Of a stretch of 64,000 nucleotides of DNA, positions 8,827 through 17,823 are shown one piece after another. The notes beneath the pieces are model-generated. The model saw only the letters and a program-made list of their open reading frames with translations. It did not search any database and was not told the origin of the DNA. Every line of letters starts with the position of its first letter. The stretch's first letter is position 1. The position numbers and the translations under genes are program-made. The stretch is from assembly GCA_963822615.1 (NCBI GenBank), contig CAWGIM010000001.1, positions 620,001-684,000 of the forward strand, written 5' to 3'. Source of the stretch: Trebonia sp963822615 (GTDB lineage: Bacteria > Actinomycetota > Actinomycetes > Streptosporangiales > Streptosporangiaceae).

Positions 8827-9183
8827 GCGGTTGATGAGCTGCTCAGCGTGCTCAGCCTCGTCGTCGCGCAGCGCCCCGGGCCGCGCGCTGCCCAGCCGCC
8901 AGCGGCTGGTGACGCCGTCCGGGCCGGTGAGGCCGTCCCCGGAAAGCGCCGCCTCGATCCGGCGGCGCACCTCGGCCTCGTTAGCGGGCTCGGCCGCGAA
9001 CAGCACCCGCAGCCGCACCTGATCCGCGGTGCGCTCGGCAGCGGTGTGGTGCGGAGCCAGCGGGCACGGCGGCTGGTGGTCCCAGCGCCCGCATAGCGCG
9101 GCGGTGACGGCGGCGCCCGGGGCCCGCACGTCGCCATCCGGTTCCATGGTCACGACCGCGTCGTGGACATATGCCTGGCGCAT
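8824..9183 (-). CDS. Small conserved-type protein of unknown function upstream of methyltransferase
   Basis: The 119-residue protein runs from ATG 9183. It is rich in charged residues, with an early AYVHDAVVTMEPDGDVRAPGAAVT segment and a helix ending in RRRIEAALSGDG. No membrane segment or known catalytic motif is visible and I do not recognise the family. It is judged real because it has sound codon use, a good ATG, and a stop lying exactly at the start of the methyltransferase domain, suggesting a coupled pair. A function in the same reaction as the methyltransferase is only inference. Confidence 0.55.
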   Translation of the reverse strand: MRQAYVHDAVVTMEPDGDVRAPGAAVTAALCGRWDHQPPCPLAPHHTAAERTADQVRLRVLFAAEPANEAEVRRRIEAALSGDGLTGPDGVTSRWRLGSARPGALRDDEAEHAEQLINR

Positions 9184-9290
9184 GACCTCAGTATCCCCCG
9201 GGCGGCCGACATTCCGGTGCCCGGCGGAAAACGCCGGTGCCCGCGGAAATCGGCTGGCTTCCGGCCGCGGCCGGTCGTTACCGTGTGCCT

Positions 9291-9875
9291 ATGACGGGCG
9301 TGGAAGTGCAGGACGGCCGGGCGGCGGAGGCCTGCCGCTCGGCGGTGTCGTACCTGAAGCGGTTCTCCTCAGCCGCCGCCCGGCAGAAGACGCAGCTGGC
9401 CAGCCGGGCGCCGCTCGATGACCTGCACGTCGCGGCGCTTCAGCACGCGGACCCGTTCGTCCGCCGGGCCTGCGTGTTCTTCCTGGATCACTATGCCAAC
9501 GAAGCCTCCACCGCTGTGTTCGCCGGGGCGCTGCATGATCCGGTGGACTTCGTCCGCAATGCGGCCCTGCACTCGATTGCCTGCGAGACGTGCAGGACAG
9601 AGCAGCTGTGCGTGGCTGACGTGGTGCCGAGCGTCGTCCGCGTCCTGGCCGATGATCCCTCGGCGGAACTGCGGAGCAAGGCGGTTCCGGTCCTGCTCCG
9701 GCTGGCCGGCCGCGACAGCCGGGCCAGGGAGGCCATCGAGCGAGCGGCCGAGCACGATCCGGACAAGATCGTGCGGCTGGCCGCCGCCGACGCGCTTGGC
9801 GGCAACTTCGTCGCCCCCCGCAAACGGTACGAGCGGCGTCAGCGGCGACAGGACCGGCGGCCGGCTGCGCCGTAG
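9291..9875 (+). CDS. HEAT-repeat protein
   Basis: The 194-residue protein begins at ATG 9291, and a longer in-frame start at 9237 lacks support. It consists of about four helical pairs with the HEAT/PBS pattern: HADPFVRRACVFFLDHYA, HDPVDFVRNAALHSIA, DDPSAELRSKAVPVLLRLAGRDS and HDPDKIVRLAAADALGG. Such scaffolds bind other proteins. Two cysteines flank CETC between repeats two and three. The C-terminal tail is strongly basic (KRYERRQRRQDRR) and could bind nucleic acid or simply be disordered. It stands alone between divergent and downstream genes, so no partner is suggested. Confidence 0.75.
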   Translation: MTGVEVQDGRAAEACRSAVSYLKRFSSAAARQKTQLASRAPLDDLHVAALQHADPFVRRACVFFLDHYANEASTAVFAGALHDPVDFVRNAALHSIACETCRTEQLCVADVVPSVVRVLADDPSAELRSKAVPVLLRLAGRDSRAREAIERAAEHDPDKIVRLAAADALGGNFVAPRKRYERRQRRQDRRPAAP

Positions 9876-9926
9876 GCTGCGCGCCTGCGCGGGCAGCGCC
9901 GCCTGCCTGCCATCCCCGGCGGTAGC

Positions 9927-10778
9927 ATGGCGCCCGTGCCGTTGACGGACATCGCCGAGCTCGCGCACCTGCGCCGGGCCCGGGACCTGCTCGACCGCGA
10001 GTACGCGCGGCCGCTGAACGTGCCCGCGATGGCGCGGGCCGCGCTGATGTCGCCGTCGCTGTTCTCCCGGCTGTTCCGCGAGGCCTACGGGGAGACACCG
10101 TACGCGTACCTGCAGGCGCGGCGGGTGGAGCGGGCGATGGCGCTGCTGCGCGGCGGCTCGCTGTCGGTCACCGACGTGTGCATGGCGGTGGGGTTCACCT
10201 CGCTCGGCTCGTTCAGCTCGACGTTCAGCCGCCTGGTGGGCGAGCCGCCGTCCGCGTACAAGGCGCGGGACCACTCGCGGCTCGCCGCGGTGCCGCCCTG
10301 CGTGACCCGGGCGTGGGCGCGGCCCGGGTGGATCGCCGAGCCGTGCAGGATCGGAGAAGCGTTACCGGGCTGTCCGACCGTAGGGTCGCTGACATGCCAC
10401 TTTCCATCACGCACACACCCGTGTACTGCACCGACCTGGACGAGACGCTCGCCTTCTACCAGCGGCTCGGCTTCGAGGTCGTCAACGACGTCCCGATGGG
10501 CCCGGAAATGCGCTGGCTCACCCTGCACGCCCCCGGCGACCCCCACGAGCTGCTGCTGGCGGCCGTCGACCAGCATGTCCCGGCGGCCGACCGGCCGGCC
10601 ATGCGCGAGCTGGTCGCCAAGGGCACGCTGGCGGTCTTCATCGAGGTGGATGACCTCGACAAGGCGTTCGAGTCGCTGCGGGCGGCCGGGACCGAGATCC
10701 TGCAGGAGCCCATCGACCAGCCCTACGGCGTCCGCGACGCCGGCGTCCGCGACCCCAGCGGGAACCACCTGCGGCTGA
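9927..10778 (+). CDS. AraC-family regulator whose frame reads through into the VOC gene
   Basis: Residues about 10-110 form the AraC/XylS double helix-turn-helix (LNVPAMARAALMSPSLFSRLFREAYG, then VTDVCMAVGFTSLGSFSSTFSRLVG). There is no ligand-binding domain, so this is the short form found beside VOC-domain genes. Homologues end about 30 residues after the HTH. Here the frame has lost its stop and runs 385 bases over the downstream gene as low-complexity sequence. A one-base indel before 10380 would end it at a TAG at 10380-10382, just ahead of the VOC start. The true protein is probably about 150 residues. It probably controls the adjacent VOC gene. Confidence 0.7.
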   Translation: MAPVPLTDIAELAHLRRARDLLDREYARPLNVPAMARAALMSPSLFSRLFREAYGETPYAYLQARRVERAMALLRGGSLSVTDVCMAVGFTSLGSFSSTFSRLVGEPPSAYKARDHSRLAAVPPCVTRAWARPGWIAEPCRIGEALPGCPTVGSLTCHFPSRTHPCTAPTWTRRSPSTSGSASRSSTTSRWARKCAGSPCTPPATPTSCCWRPSTSMSRRPTGRPCASWSPRARWRSSSRWMTSTRRSSRCGRPGPRSCRSPSTSPTASATPASATPAGTTCG

Positions 10779-10801
10779 GCCAGCCGCTGGCCCGCGGCTG
10801 A
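10394..10801 (+). CDS. VOC/glyoxalase-fold protein
   Basis: The 135-residue protein starts at ATG 10394 (MPLSITHTPVYCTDLDETLAFY). It has the two beta-alpha-beta-beta-beta modules of the vicinal oxygen chelate fold. The first contains CTDLDETLAFYQRLGFEVV, and the second contains FIEVDDLDKAFESLRAAG and ends in RDPSGNHLRLSQ. It resembles the small glyoxalase/bleomycin-resistance-like proteins paired with short AraC regulators. Metal ligands cannot be assigned with certainty, and the substrate is unknown. A strong hairpin at 10810 closes the transcript. Confidence 0.85.
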   Translation: MPLSITHTPVYCTDLDETLAFYQRLGFEVVNDVPMGPEMRWLTLHAPGDPHELLLAAVDQHVPAADRPAMRELVAKGTLAVFIEVDDLDKAFESLRAAGTEILQEPIDQPYGVRDAGVRDPSGNHLRLSQPLARG

Positions 10802-10809
10802 CGCCCGGT

Positions 10810-10837
10810 CCCGGCTGGCCGGCGCCGGCCAGCCGGG
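10810..10837 (+). terminator. GC-rich hairpin after the VOC gene
   Basis: Arms CCCGGCTGGCC (10810-10820) and GGCCAGCCGGG (10827-10837) are perfectly complementary around GGCGCC. There is no T run, as is common for actinobacterial terminators. Confidence 0.5.
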
Positions 10838-10879
10838 CCGCGCCGGCCAGGCCGGGACCGCTGATCCTAGGCTGGGCGC

Positions 10880-11626
10880 ATGGGCAGGCCGGAAGTCGTC
10901 ATCTTCACCGGGGCCGGGATCTCCACCGACTCCGGGATCCCTGATTACCGCGGGCCGCGGGGGCGGTGGACGCTCGACCCGGACTACGAGAAGCTGGTCA
11001 CGGTCGGGTACTACCTGGCCGACCCGGAGATCCGGCGCCGCTCCTGGCAGATGCGCCGGGAGATCCACGCGCTCGACCCGCAGCCGAACGGCGCGCACCG
11101 TGCGATCGCCGCGCTCGACCGCTCGGGCGCGGCCGCGGTCCGGGTGATCACGCAGAACACCGACGGCCTGCACCAGCGGGCGGGGCTGCCCGCGGCCAAG
11201 GTGCTCGAGCTGCACGGGACGTCGCAGGCGGTGGTGTGCACGGCGTGCGGTGCGCGGACCCCGGCCGCCGCCGCGTACGCCCGGGTCGGCGCGGGCGAGG
11301 CGGACCCGCCGTGCGCGGGCTGCGGCGGGATCTTGAAGACGGCGACGGTGATGTTCGGCGAGAGCCTGGACGCGGCGGTGCTCGGGGCGGCGGCCGCCGC
11401 CGCCCGCGGCTGCGACGTCTTCTTCGCGGTGGGCAGCAGCTTGCAGGTCTACCCGGCGGCGGGGCTGGTGGACGTGGCGGCCGGCCACGGCGCCCGGCTG
11501 GTCATCGTGAACGCCGAGCCCACCCCCTACGACGCGGTGGCCGACCAGGTGGTGCGGGAACCGATCGGCCAGGCGCTCCCCCGGCTGCTGGCCGGCCTCG
11601 CGGCCGCTGGCAGTAACCCGGCGTAA
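10880..11626 (+). CDS. Sir2-family NAD-dependent protein deacylase
   Basis: The 248-residue protein has the sirtuin NAD pocket (FTGAGISTDSGIPDYRGPRG), the QNTDGLH motif and the catalytic histidine in LELHGT. Two zinc pairs, CTAC and CAGC, are spaced as in class U/III sirtuins. VGSSLQVYPAAGL and VIVNAEPTPYD complete the Rossmann core. It removes acyl groups from lysines using NAD. The GPRG-x-WT sequence after the first motif is typical of actinobacterial members. It is a single gene with its own short leader after the VOC terminator. Confidence 0.93.
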   Translation: MGRPEVVIFTGAGISTDSGIPDYRGPRGRWTLDPDYEKLVTVGYYLADPEIRRRSWQMRREIHALDPQPNGAHRAIAALDRSGAAAVRVITQNTDGLHQRAGLPAAKVLELHGTSQAVVCTACGARTPAAAAYARVGAGEADPPCAGCGGILKTATVMFGESLDAAVLGAAAAAARGCDVFFAVGSSLQVYPAAGLVDVAAGHGARLVIVNAEPTPYDAVADQVVREPIGQALPRLLAGLAAAGSNPA

Positions 11627-11711
11627 TCGCCGGGGGGACGGTGTAACCCGGCCTGAGCTGGGCAGGCGCGCCTTATCCGTATCCGCGATCACGTTGAAAG
11701 GGGAGCCTGCG

Positions 11712-12548
11712 ATGGCCTCCATCCCGGACATCACGCTGAACAACGGCCAGACGATCCCGCAGTTCGGCTTCGGCGTCTTCCAGATCGAGCCGAAGGACAC
11801 GGTCTCCGCGGTGAGCACCGCGCTGGAGGCCGGGTACCGGCACATCGACACGGCCGAGATGTACGGCAACGAGGCCGAGGTGGGCGAGGCGATCGCCCGG
11901 TCCGGCCTTGACCGCGGCGACGTGTTCGTGACCAGCAAGCTCAGCAACGACGCGCACGAGCCGGACGACGCCAGGCGGGCCTTCGAGGGGACCCTGAAGG
12001 CGCTGGGCACCGACTACGTCGACCTGTTCCTCATCCACTGGCCGCTGCCCGCCCGCTACGGCGGCGACTTCGTGCAGACGTGGCGGACGCTGGAGGAGTT
12101 CTACCGGGAGGGCCGGGCCCGGTCGGTCGGCGTCTCCAACTTCCAGCCCCGGCACCTGCGGCGGCTGCACGGCGAGACCGAGGTCATCCCGGCCGTCAAC
12201 CAGGTCGAGGTGCACCCGTACCTGACCCAGGACGAGCTGCGCGCGTTCTGCGCGCAGCACCAGATCGCGGTCGAGGCCTGGTCGCCCCTGGGCCAGGGCA
12301 ACTGCCTGCAGGACCCGGTGATCACGGCGATCGCCGAGCGGGTCGGCCGGACCCCGGCCCAGGTGGTGCTGCGCTGGCACGTGCAGCGCGGTGACATCGT
12401 CTTCCCCAAGTCGGTCACCCCTGACCGGATCCGGGAGAACATCGGCGTCTTCGACTTCGAGCTGGAGCCCGCCGACGCCGATGACATCACCGCGCTCAAC
12501 CGCGACGAGCGCACCGGCCCTGACCCCGACACGTTCACCGGCCGCTAG
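11712..12548 (+). CDS. Aldo/keto reductase (2,5-diketo-gluconate reductase-like)
   Basis: The 278-residue TIM-barrel protein starts at ATG 11712, placed by AAAGGGGAG eight or so bases upstream. The catalytic tetrad is visible: Asp in HIDTAEMYGN together with its Tyr, Lys in VTSKLSN and His in LIHWP. The NADPH-binding loop is near FPKSVTPDRIRENIGVFDF. These enzymes reduce aldehydes and ketones, and the annotation DkgA/YvgN-like is a family-level guess. Its last 14 bases overlap the convergent DUF72 gene. Confidence 0.92.
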   Translation: MASIPDITLNNGQTIPQFGFGVFQIEPKDTVSAVSTALEAGYRHIDTAEMYGNEAEVGEAIARSGLDRGDVFVTSKLSNDAHEPDDARRAFEGTLKALGTDYVDLFLIHWPLPARYGGDFVQTWRTLEEFYREGRARSVGVSNFQPRHLRRLHGETEVIPAVNQVEVHPYLTQDELRAFCAQHQIAVEAWSPLGQGNCLQDPVITAIAERVGRTPAQVVLRWHVQRGDIVFPKSVTPDRIRENIGVFDFELEPADADDITALNRDERTGPDPDTFTGR

Positions 12549-13353
12549 CGCGGCGCTCAGCGGGCAGCGGGCGGACCGCGGGCGCCCGGGTCACCGTGCG
12601 GCCCGCCCGGCGGGCCGTCGCCGCGAGCCGGGACGCGTTACGGACCGCGGCCCCGCCCGGGTCGTTGTTGAAGTACACGTAAACGTCGTGGTCATCCGGC
12701 CAGGCGGCGGCCAGCCGGCCCAGCCAGGAGCGCAGCGCCCGCGGCCCGTAGGCCGGCCAGGGCCGGGCGCTGCCCTGGTGGAGCCGCAGGTACCCCCAGG
12801 ACGCGGTGCGCCACAGCGGGGTGACCGGCCGGCCGTTGCGGTCCGCCCAGCACAGCGCCGCGTCATGGGCGGTTAGCACCTGCCGGACCTGGCCGGTCCA
12901 CCAGCTCTCGTGCCGCGGCTCGACGGTGACCCGCGGCGGCGGCCGGCCGAGGTCGTCCGCGGCCGTGCGGAAGGCGCGCAGGCAGGCGTCGAGGTCGGCC
13001 GGGCTGGCCTGCAGGGTCGGCGGGAGCTGCAGCAGGACCGGCCCGAGCTTGGGGCCGAGCCCGTCCGCCGCCTCAAGCAGCCGGGCGACGGGCCCGGCCG
13101 GGTCGCGCAGCCGCCGCACGTGGGTGAGGAACCGGCTGGCCTTGACCGCCATCACGAAGTCGTCCGGGGTCCGCTCCGCCCAGCCCGCGAACGTCTCGCG
13201 GGCGGGCAGCCGGTAGAAGCTGTTGTTGTTCTCCACCGTCTGGTACTGCTGCCCGTAGTGCTCCAGCCAGCGGCGCTGCGGCACCCCGGCCGGGTAGAGG
13301 ACGCCCCGCCAGTCGCGGTACTGCCAGCCGGAGGTCCCGATGATCAGCGGCAT
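12535..13353 (-). CDS. DUF72 (YecE-like) protein
   Basis: The protein of about 272 residues, from ATG 13353, begins IIGTSGWQYRDWRGVLYP and contains TVENNNSFYRLP, FVMAVKASRFLTHVRRL, VTVEPRHESWW and YVYFNNDPGGAAVRNA. All of these are hallmark blocks of the DUF72 TIM-barrel family. The family is widespread, and its biochemical activity is not established. An alternative start ten codons upstream has no better ribosome site. It converges on and slightly overlaps the aldo/keto reductase gene. Confidence 0.9.
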   Translation of the reverse strand: MPLIIGTSGWQYRDWRGVLYPAGVPQRRWLEHYGQQYQTVENNNSFYRLPARETFAGWAERTPDDFVMAVKASRFLTHVRRLRDPAGPVARLLEAADGLGPKLGPVLLQLPPTLQASPADLDACLRAFRTAADDLGRPPPRVTVEPRHESWWTGQVRQVLTAHDAALCWADRNGRPVTPLWRTASWGYLRLHQGSARPWPAYGPRALRSWLGRLAAAWPDDHDVYVYFNNDPGGAAVRNASRLAATARRAGRTVTRAPAVRPLPAERRASGR

Positions 13354-13425
13354 GGCGGTTACCTGCCCGGCCGTGCCCCGCAAAACCAGGTCCAGCCCGA
13401 ACGGGGGCGCGGTTCCCCTGACCGC

Positions 13426-14784
13426 TCAGCCCCCTTCGGCCGGGCGGGCGGCCGGCGAGGCGGCCAGCAGGCCGTCCGCCGCCGGCCGCACCGCCTTAAC
13501 CGGCAGCAGCAGGCCCAGCCCGGCCAGCAGCACCACCAGGATGCCGAGGATCCCCCAGGCCGTCCTGGCGGGTGCCCCGGTCGCGGGCGAGACCGCGACC
13601 GCGATCGCGTACAGCGCCGGGGAGAGCCAGGTCGCCGCCCGCCCGGTCGTCGCGTAGAGGCCGAACACCTCGCCCTCGCGGCCGGGCGGGGTGAGGCGGG
13701 CCAGGAAGGTGCGGCTGGCGGACTGCGCCGGGCCGACGAACGCGCACAGGACGAGGCCGCAGGCCCAGAAGGCCGCCGCCCCGGCCGACCGGGCGGCGAA
13801 CAGCAGCGCCGCGCAGCCGCTCATCGCGGCGAGCGAGGCGACGATGACCGGCTTGGGCCCGAGCCGGTCGTCGAGGGCCCCGGAGGCGGCGGTGGCCAGC
13901 CCGGCGATCACGTTGGCGGCGATGCCGAACACCAGCACCTGCTTGGCGGTCAGCCCGAAGGCGACGTGCCCGATCACCCCGCCGAAGGTGAACACGCCGG
14001 TCAGCCCGTCCCGGAAGACCGCGCTGGCCAGCAGGAACCAGACGGTGCGGCGGCTCTCCCGCCACAGGCCGCGGACGTTCCCGGCCAGCAGCCGGTAGCT
14101 GGCGAGGAAGCCGCGGCGCCCGGTCCCCGGCCCGGGCAACGGCGGCGGCACCCTGACCGCCAGGAACACCGGGATCGCGAAGCCCGCCGCCCAGGCGGCG
14201 GCGACCAGCATCGCCAGCCGCACGTAGAGTCCGCCCGCGTCGGGCACCCGCAGCAGCCCGGAGGTGCCGCTGGTGCCGCCGTCGACGAAGAACACCAGGA
14301 TGATGGCGAGCAGCACGATGCCGCCGAAGTAGCCCATGCTCCAGCCGAAGGCGCTGACCTTGCCGACCGTCCGCGGCGTCGACACCGCCGGCAGCAGCGC
14401 GTTGTAGAACACCGTCGCCAGCTCGTAGAAGACCGTGCCGGCGGCCAGGCAGGCCAGCCCGAGCCACCGGTAGCCCGGCTGCTCCTTCACGAACACGGTG
14501 CCCAGCAGGCACAGCGTGACCAGGCCGGAGTTGACCGCGAGCCACCGCTTGCGGTGGCCTGAGCTGTCGGTGCGCTGCCCGGCCACCGGCGCGACGACCG
14601 CGATGATCACCCCGGCGGCGGCGGTGAAGGCGCCCAGCAGCTCCGACTCGCGGGCCGGGTCGCCGAACGCCGAGCCGGACAGGTAGGTGCTGAAGACGAA
14701 GGTGGTCGCCACCGCGTTGAAGGCCGAGAACGCCCAGTCCCACAGGCCCCAGGCGATGACGGGGCCGCGCCCGGCCCGCGTCAC
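13426..14784 (-). CDS. UMF1-type major facilitator transporter
   Basis: The 452-residue membrane protein has about twelve hydrophobic helices. It begins GPVIAWGLWDWAFSAFNAVATTFVFSTYL, the typical opening of the UMF1/Atg22-like MFS branch, with an R-x-D-x2-G-x-RK loop (GQRTDSSGHRKRW) after the second or third helix. I use GTG 14784 as start because it overlaps the upstream monooxygenase gene's TGA at 14781 by four bases (GTGA). The long frame further upstream is not protein-like. Substrates of bacterial UMF1 members are mostly unknown. It is co-transcribed with the FAD monooxygenase, so it may export its product. Confidence 0.82.
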   Translation of the reverse strand: MTRAGRGPVIAWGLWDWAFSAFNAVATTFVFSTYLSGSAFGDPARESELLGAFTAAAGVIIAVVAPVAGQRTDSSGHRKRWLAVNSGLVTLCLLGTVFVKEQPGYRWLGLACLAAGTVFYELATVFYNALLPAVSTPRTVGKVSAFGWSMGYFGGIVLLAIILVFFVDGGTSGTSGLLRVPDAGGLYVRLAMLVAAAWAAGFAIPVFLAVRVPPPLPGPGTGRRGFLASYRLLAGNVRGLWRESRRTVWFLLASAVFRDGLTGVFTFGGVIGHVAFGLTAKQVLVFGIAANVIAGLATAASGALDDRLGPKPVIVASLAAMSGCAALLFAARSAGAAAFWACGLVLCAFVGPAQSASRTFLARLTPPGREGEVFGLYATTGRAATWLSPALYAIAVAVSPATGAPARTAWGILGILVVLLAGLGLLLPVKAVRPAADGLLAASPAARPAEGG

Positions 14785-15991
14785 CGCGGGCGGCCGGGCG
14801 GGGGCGGCGTGCCCGGCGGCGCCCAGCCGACCACCGGGTCGAGCGCGCGGACGGTCACCGCGGCCGGCAGCGCGCCGCCGGCCCGGGCGGCCAGGCCGCG
14901 CAGCCACAGCGGCGCCTGGTAGACCCGCCCGGCCCGCAGCGACCGGCGGGCCACGGCGGCCGCGCGCGGTGCGCGCAGGCTGGTGTACCGGGCCAGCGCG
15001 GCCGTGGTCTCGTCCTCGTCGAGGCGGGCGGGCAGCAGCGCGGCCAGCGCCGCCGCGTCTTCCAGCGCCTGGCAGCCGCCCTGCCCCAGGTCCGGCGTCA
15101 TCGCGTGCGCGGCGTCGCCGAGCAGGACCGTCCGGTTCCGGTGCCAGGTGCCGGGCGGCCGGCTCAGGTAGCTGACGTCGGTCCTGGTCACCGCGTCCGG
15201 GGCGAGCGCCGCGAGCAGGTCGCCGATCGGCGCGTGCCAGCCGGAGAAACGGGCGCGCAGCTCCTGCCGTTCGTCCGGCCGGTGACCGCCGGGCGGGCAG
15301 GTCGCGGTGGCGTAGCAGTAGACGTGCTCCGCGTCGAGCGGCAGGATCGCGAAGCGCTGCCCGGCCGGCCCCAGGTCTCGGCCGGCTGCGCCCGGCCGGC
15401 GGGCCAGGGCGCGATGAACCGCCAGCTGGTGTACCCGGCGTAGCGCAGCCGCGGTCCGGGCCCGCTGACCGCCCCGCGCAGCCGTGACCGGGCGCCGTCG
15501 GCGATGACGACCAGGCCGGCCTGCTGTGCCTGCCCGGCCCAGTGGACGGTCGACGTGGCCGGGTCGACGGCGGTGACCTGGCAGCGGTAGCGGACCCGGT
15601 CGGCGCCGAGCGCGGCCGCCAGCGCGGCGATCACCGCCTGCCGGGAGGCGATCACCAGCGGCAGCCCGAACCGGTCGCGGACCGCGCCGCCGATGTCGGT
15701 GCGGGCGATCCAGCGGCCGGACGGGGCGCGGACCCCGCTGCGGCCGCCCAGCGCGGCGCCTGCCAGCACCGGCTCCTGGACGCCGAGAACAGCCAGGGCG
15801 CGCAGCCCGTTGGGCCAGAGGCCGAGCCCGGACCCGGGCGGCGCGCCGGCCGGGGCGCGTTCGAGCACCTGGACCTGCCAGCCGCCGCGCTGCAGCCCGA
15901 GCGCGGCCGCGAGCCCGCCGATGCCGCCGCCGACTACCAGCGCGCGGCGGCCCGCGGTCACCGGCCCGCCAGCCGGGGTCACTGATGGCAT
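14781..15991 (-). pseudogene. FAD-dependent aromatic-type monooxygenase split by a one-base frameshift
   Basis: The N-terminal frame has the FAD dinucleotide fold ALVVGGGIGGLAAALGLQRGG, the GLGLWPNGLRAL block and the VVIADGARSRLR (DG) motif. At about 15375 it breaks after AETWG. The next frame resumes exactly with PAGQRFAILPLDAEHVY and carries the second FAD motif LLGDAAHAMTPDLGQGGCQALEDA. One extra G in a four-G run would restore a single 403-residue flavoprotein. An assembly indel is therefore as likely as mutation. The family (PHBH/FAD_binding_3) hydroxylates aromatic or polyketide substrates. It overlaps the transporter gene downstream by GTGA. Confidence 0.82.
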
Positions 15992-16009
15992 GTCACCTAG
16001 GATGCACCC

Positions 16010-16792
16010 ATGAGCGACGAGCGCGTCACCGTCACCGTCGACGGCGGGATCGCCGACGTGCGGCTGAACCGGCCGGACAAGCTGAACGCGATCGACCCGG
16101 CCATGTTCGCCGCGCTGAGCGAGGCGTCAGCCGCCGTCGCCGCGGACGGCGGGGTCCGCGCGGTGGTGCTGTCCGGCGCCGGGCGGGCGTTCTGCGCCGG
16201 CCTCGACCTGGGCTCGCTGGCGGCCGCGCCCCCGTCGGGGATCGGGAGCCGGACGCACGGGATCGCCAACCGCTGGCAGCACGCGGTGTGGGGCTGGCGC
16301 GAGCTGCCGGTCCCGGTGATCGCGGCCGTGCACGGGGCCGCGTTCGGCGGCGGGCTGCAGGTCGCGCTGGCGGCCGACATCCGCGTGGTCGCGCCGGACG
16401 CGCGGCTGGCGGTGATGGAGGCCCGCTGGGGCCTGGTTCCCGACATGGCCGGGATCGCGCTGCTGCGCGGCCTGGTCCGCGACGACGTCGCCCGCGAGCT
16501 GACCTACACCGCCCGCACCGTGTCCGGCACCGAGGCGGTCGCCCTCGGCCTGGCTACCCGGGCCGCGGCCGACCCTTACGCCGCCGCGATGGAGCTGGCC
16601 GGGCAGGTCGCGGCGGCCAGCCCGCGGGCGGTGCGGGCCGCCAAGCGGCTGTTCGGGCTGGCCCAGGACGCGGGCGCGGACGCCATCTTGCTGGCCGAGT
16701 CCCGCGAGCAGGAGGCGCTGCTGTCCGGGCCCGATATCGCCGAGACGGTCACCGCCCACGCGCAAGGCCGGCCGCCCCGCTTCGCCGACTGA
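16010..16792 (+). CDS. Enoyl-CoA hydratase/isomerase (crotonase) family protein
   Basis: The 260-residue protein has the crotonase order of motifs: VRLNRPDKLNAIDPAMF, the first oxyanion loop GAGRAFCAGLDLGSL and the second oxyanion loop AAVHGAAFGGGLQVALAADIRV. It ends in the usual helix DIAETVTAHAQGRPPRFAD. The first catalytic glutamate of true hydratases is not evident in HGAAFGGGLQ, while EARWGLVPDMAG supplies an acidic residue in the second position. The exact reaction (hydratase, isomerase or hydrolase) is therefore open. It is divergent from the monooxygenase gene with an 18-base gap, so the promoters must overlap coding DNA. Confidence 0.88.
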   Translation: MSDERVTVTVDGGIADVRLNRPDKLNAIDPAMFAALSEASAAVAADGGVRAVVLSGAGRAFCAGLDLGSLAAAPPSGIGSRTHGIANRWQHAVWGWRELPVPVIAAVHGAAFGGGLQVALAADIRVVAPDARLAVMEARWGLVPDMAGIALLRGLVRDDVARELTYTARTVSGTEAVALGLATRAAADPYAAAMELAGQVAAASPRAVRAAKRLFGLAQDAGADAILLAESREQEALLSGPDIAETVTAHAQGRPPRFAD

Positions 16793-16799
16793 CCGCCGT

Positions 16800-17756
16800 T
16801 TACTGGTACTGGCGGACGGCGGCGGCCAGCCGGGGCAGGAATGACCGGCCGAACGGGGTGGCGCCGGTGACCGCGATCGCGGCCAGGTAGGCCGGCAGCC
16901 GCCACAGCTCGCACCGCCCCGCGAACCCGGGGTCAAGCGGGACCCGCTCGGCGTAGGCGCGCAGCAGCTCGGGCCCGGCCGGGTGATAGATGCCAGTCAT
17001 TGCCAGGTCGGCCTCCGGGTGCCCGTAGTAGGGGGCCACGTCGACCACCACCGCCCGGCCGGGGCCGCTGACGAAGTTATTCTGCTGGGCGTCGCCGTGC
17101 AGCAGGGCCGGCCGGGGATCAGGGCCGCAGCGGGCCGGGAGGCTGGCCAGCACCCGTTCGGTGCCCTGGGCGAGCTCAGCCGGCAGGTGACCGGACGCGG
17201 CCGCCAGCCGCAGCATCGGCCGCAGCCGCCGCTCAGCGAAGAAGTCGGCCCAGCGCCCGGAGGCGACCGGCTGGTTGGACTGCGGCAGCGGCCCGAAGAA
17301 CCCGTCGAACTCGGCCAGCCCGAACGCGTCGCCGTGCGCCTGGTGCAGCCGGGCCAGGGTCCGGCCGATCGCCGCGTAGTCGCCCGCGGTGCGGCCGTCG
17401 GCCGCCTGCCCGGCCCGGCCGCCCCGCTCCGGCAGCGCCTCCGTCAGCAGCAGGGTGCCCGGCCCGGCGGCGACGATCCCGCCCGCCAACGGGACCGGGG
17501 TGAACCCGGGCCCGCCCACCCGGGCGCGGATCAGTTCCAGCCCGCGCAGCTCGGCGGTGAACAGCGGCCCGGCGGCGGGCACCGGGCCGAGCTTGGCGAA
17601 CACCGAGAACGGTGTCCCGGTGAAGATGCCGCACGGGTGCGAGCCGCGATGATCCAGGCTGGTGAACCCGGACGGAGTCCAGGGGCACCCGCGGTGCGCG
17701 GCGGCGGCCTGCCGCACCGCCTGGACGACGGCCGGCTCGAGCAGCGGGTGGGTCAC
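16800..17756 (-). CDS. Fructosamine kinase-family protein
   Basis: The 318-residue protein has the APH-like kinase core: FAKLGP for the ATP lysine, TEALPE in the hinge, the catalytic loop LLHGDAQQNNFVSG (HGD-x4-N) and the metal aspartate in VVDVAPYYGHPEADLAMTG. The YYGHPEADLAM block is characteristic of fructosamine-3-kinases, which phosphorylate glycated lysines so that the sugar adduct falls off. The ends of this gene and the crotonase gene are eight bases apart (convergent). It is divergent from the PfkB gene, which together with it suggests a sugar-repair theme, although that link is inference. Confidence 0.88.
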   Translation of the reverse strand: MTHPLLEPAVVQAVRQAAAAHRGCPWTPSGFTSLDHRGSHPCGIFTGTPFSVFAKLGPVPAAGPLFTAELRGLELIRARVGGPGFTPVPLAGGIVAAGPGTLLLTEALPERGGRAGQAADGRTAGDYAAIGRTLARLHQAHGDAFGLAEFDGFFGPLPQSNQPVASGRWADFFAERRLRPMLRLAAASGHLPAELAQGTERVLASLPARCGPDPRPALLHGDAQQNNFVSGPGRAVVVDVAPYYGHPEADLAMTGIYHPAGPELLRAYAERVPLDPGFAGRCELWRLPAYLAAIAVTGATPFGRSFLPRLAAAVRQYQ

Positions 17757-17823
17757 CCGGCCGACCGTACCGGCGGCGCCCGCCGCTGGTCGCCTGGTTT
17801 TCCGGGCACCGTACGCTTAGCCA

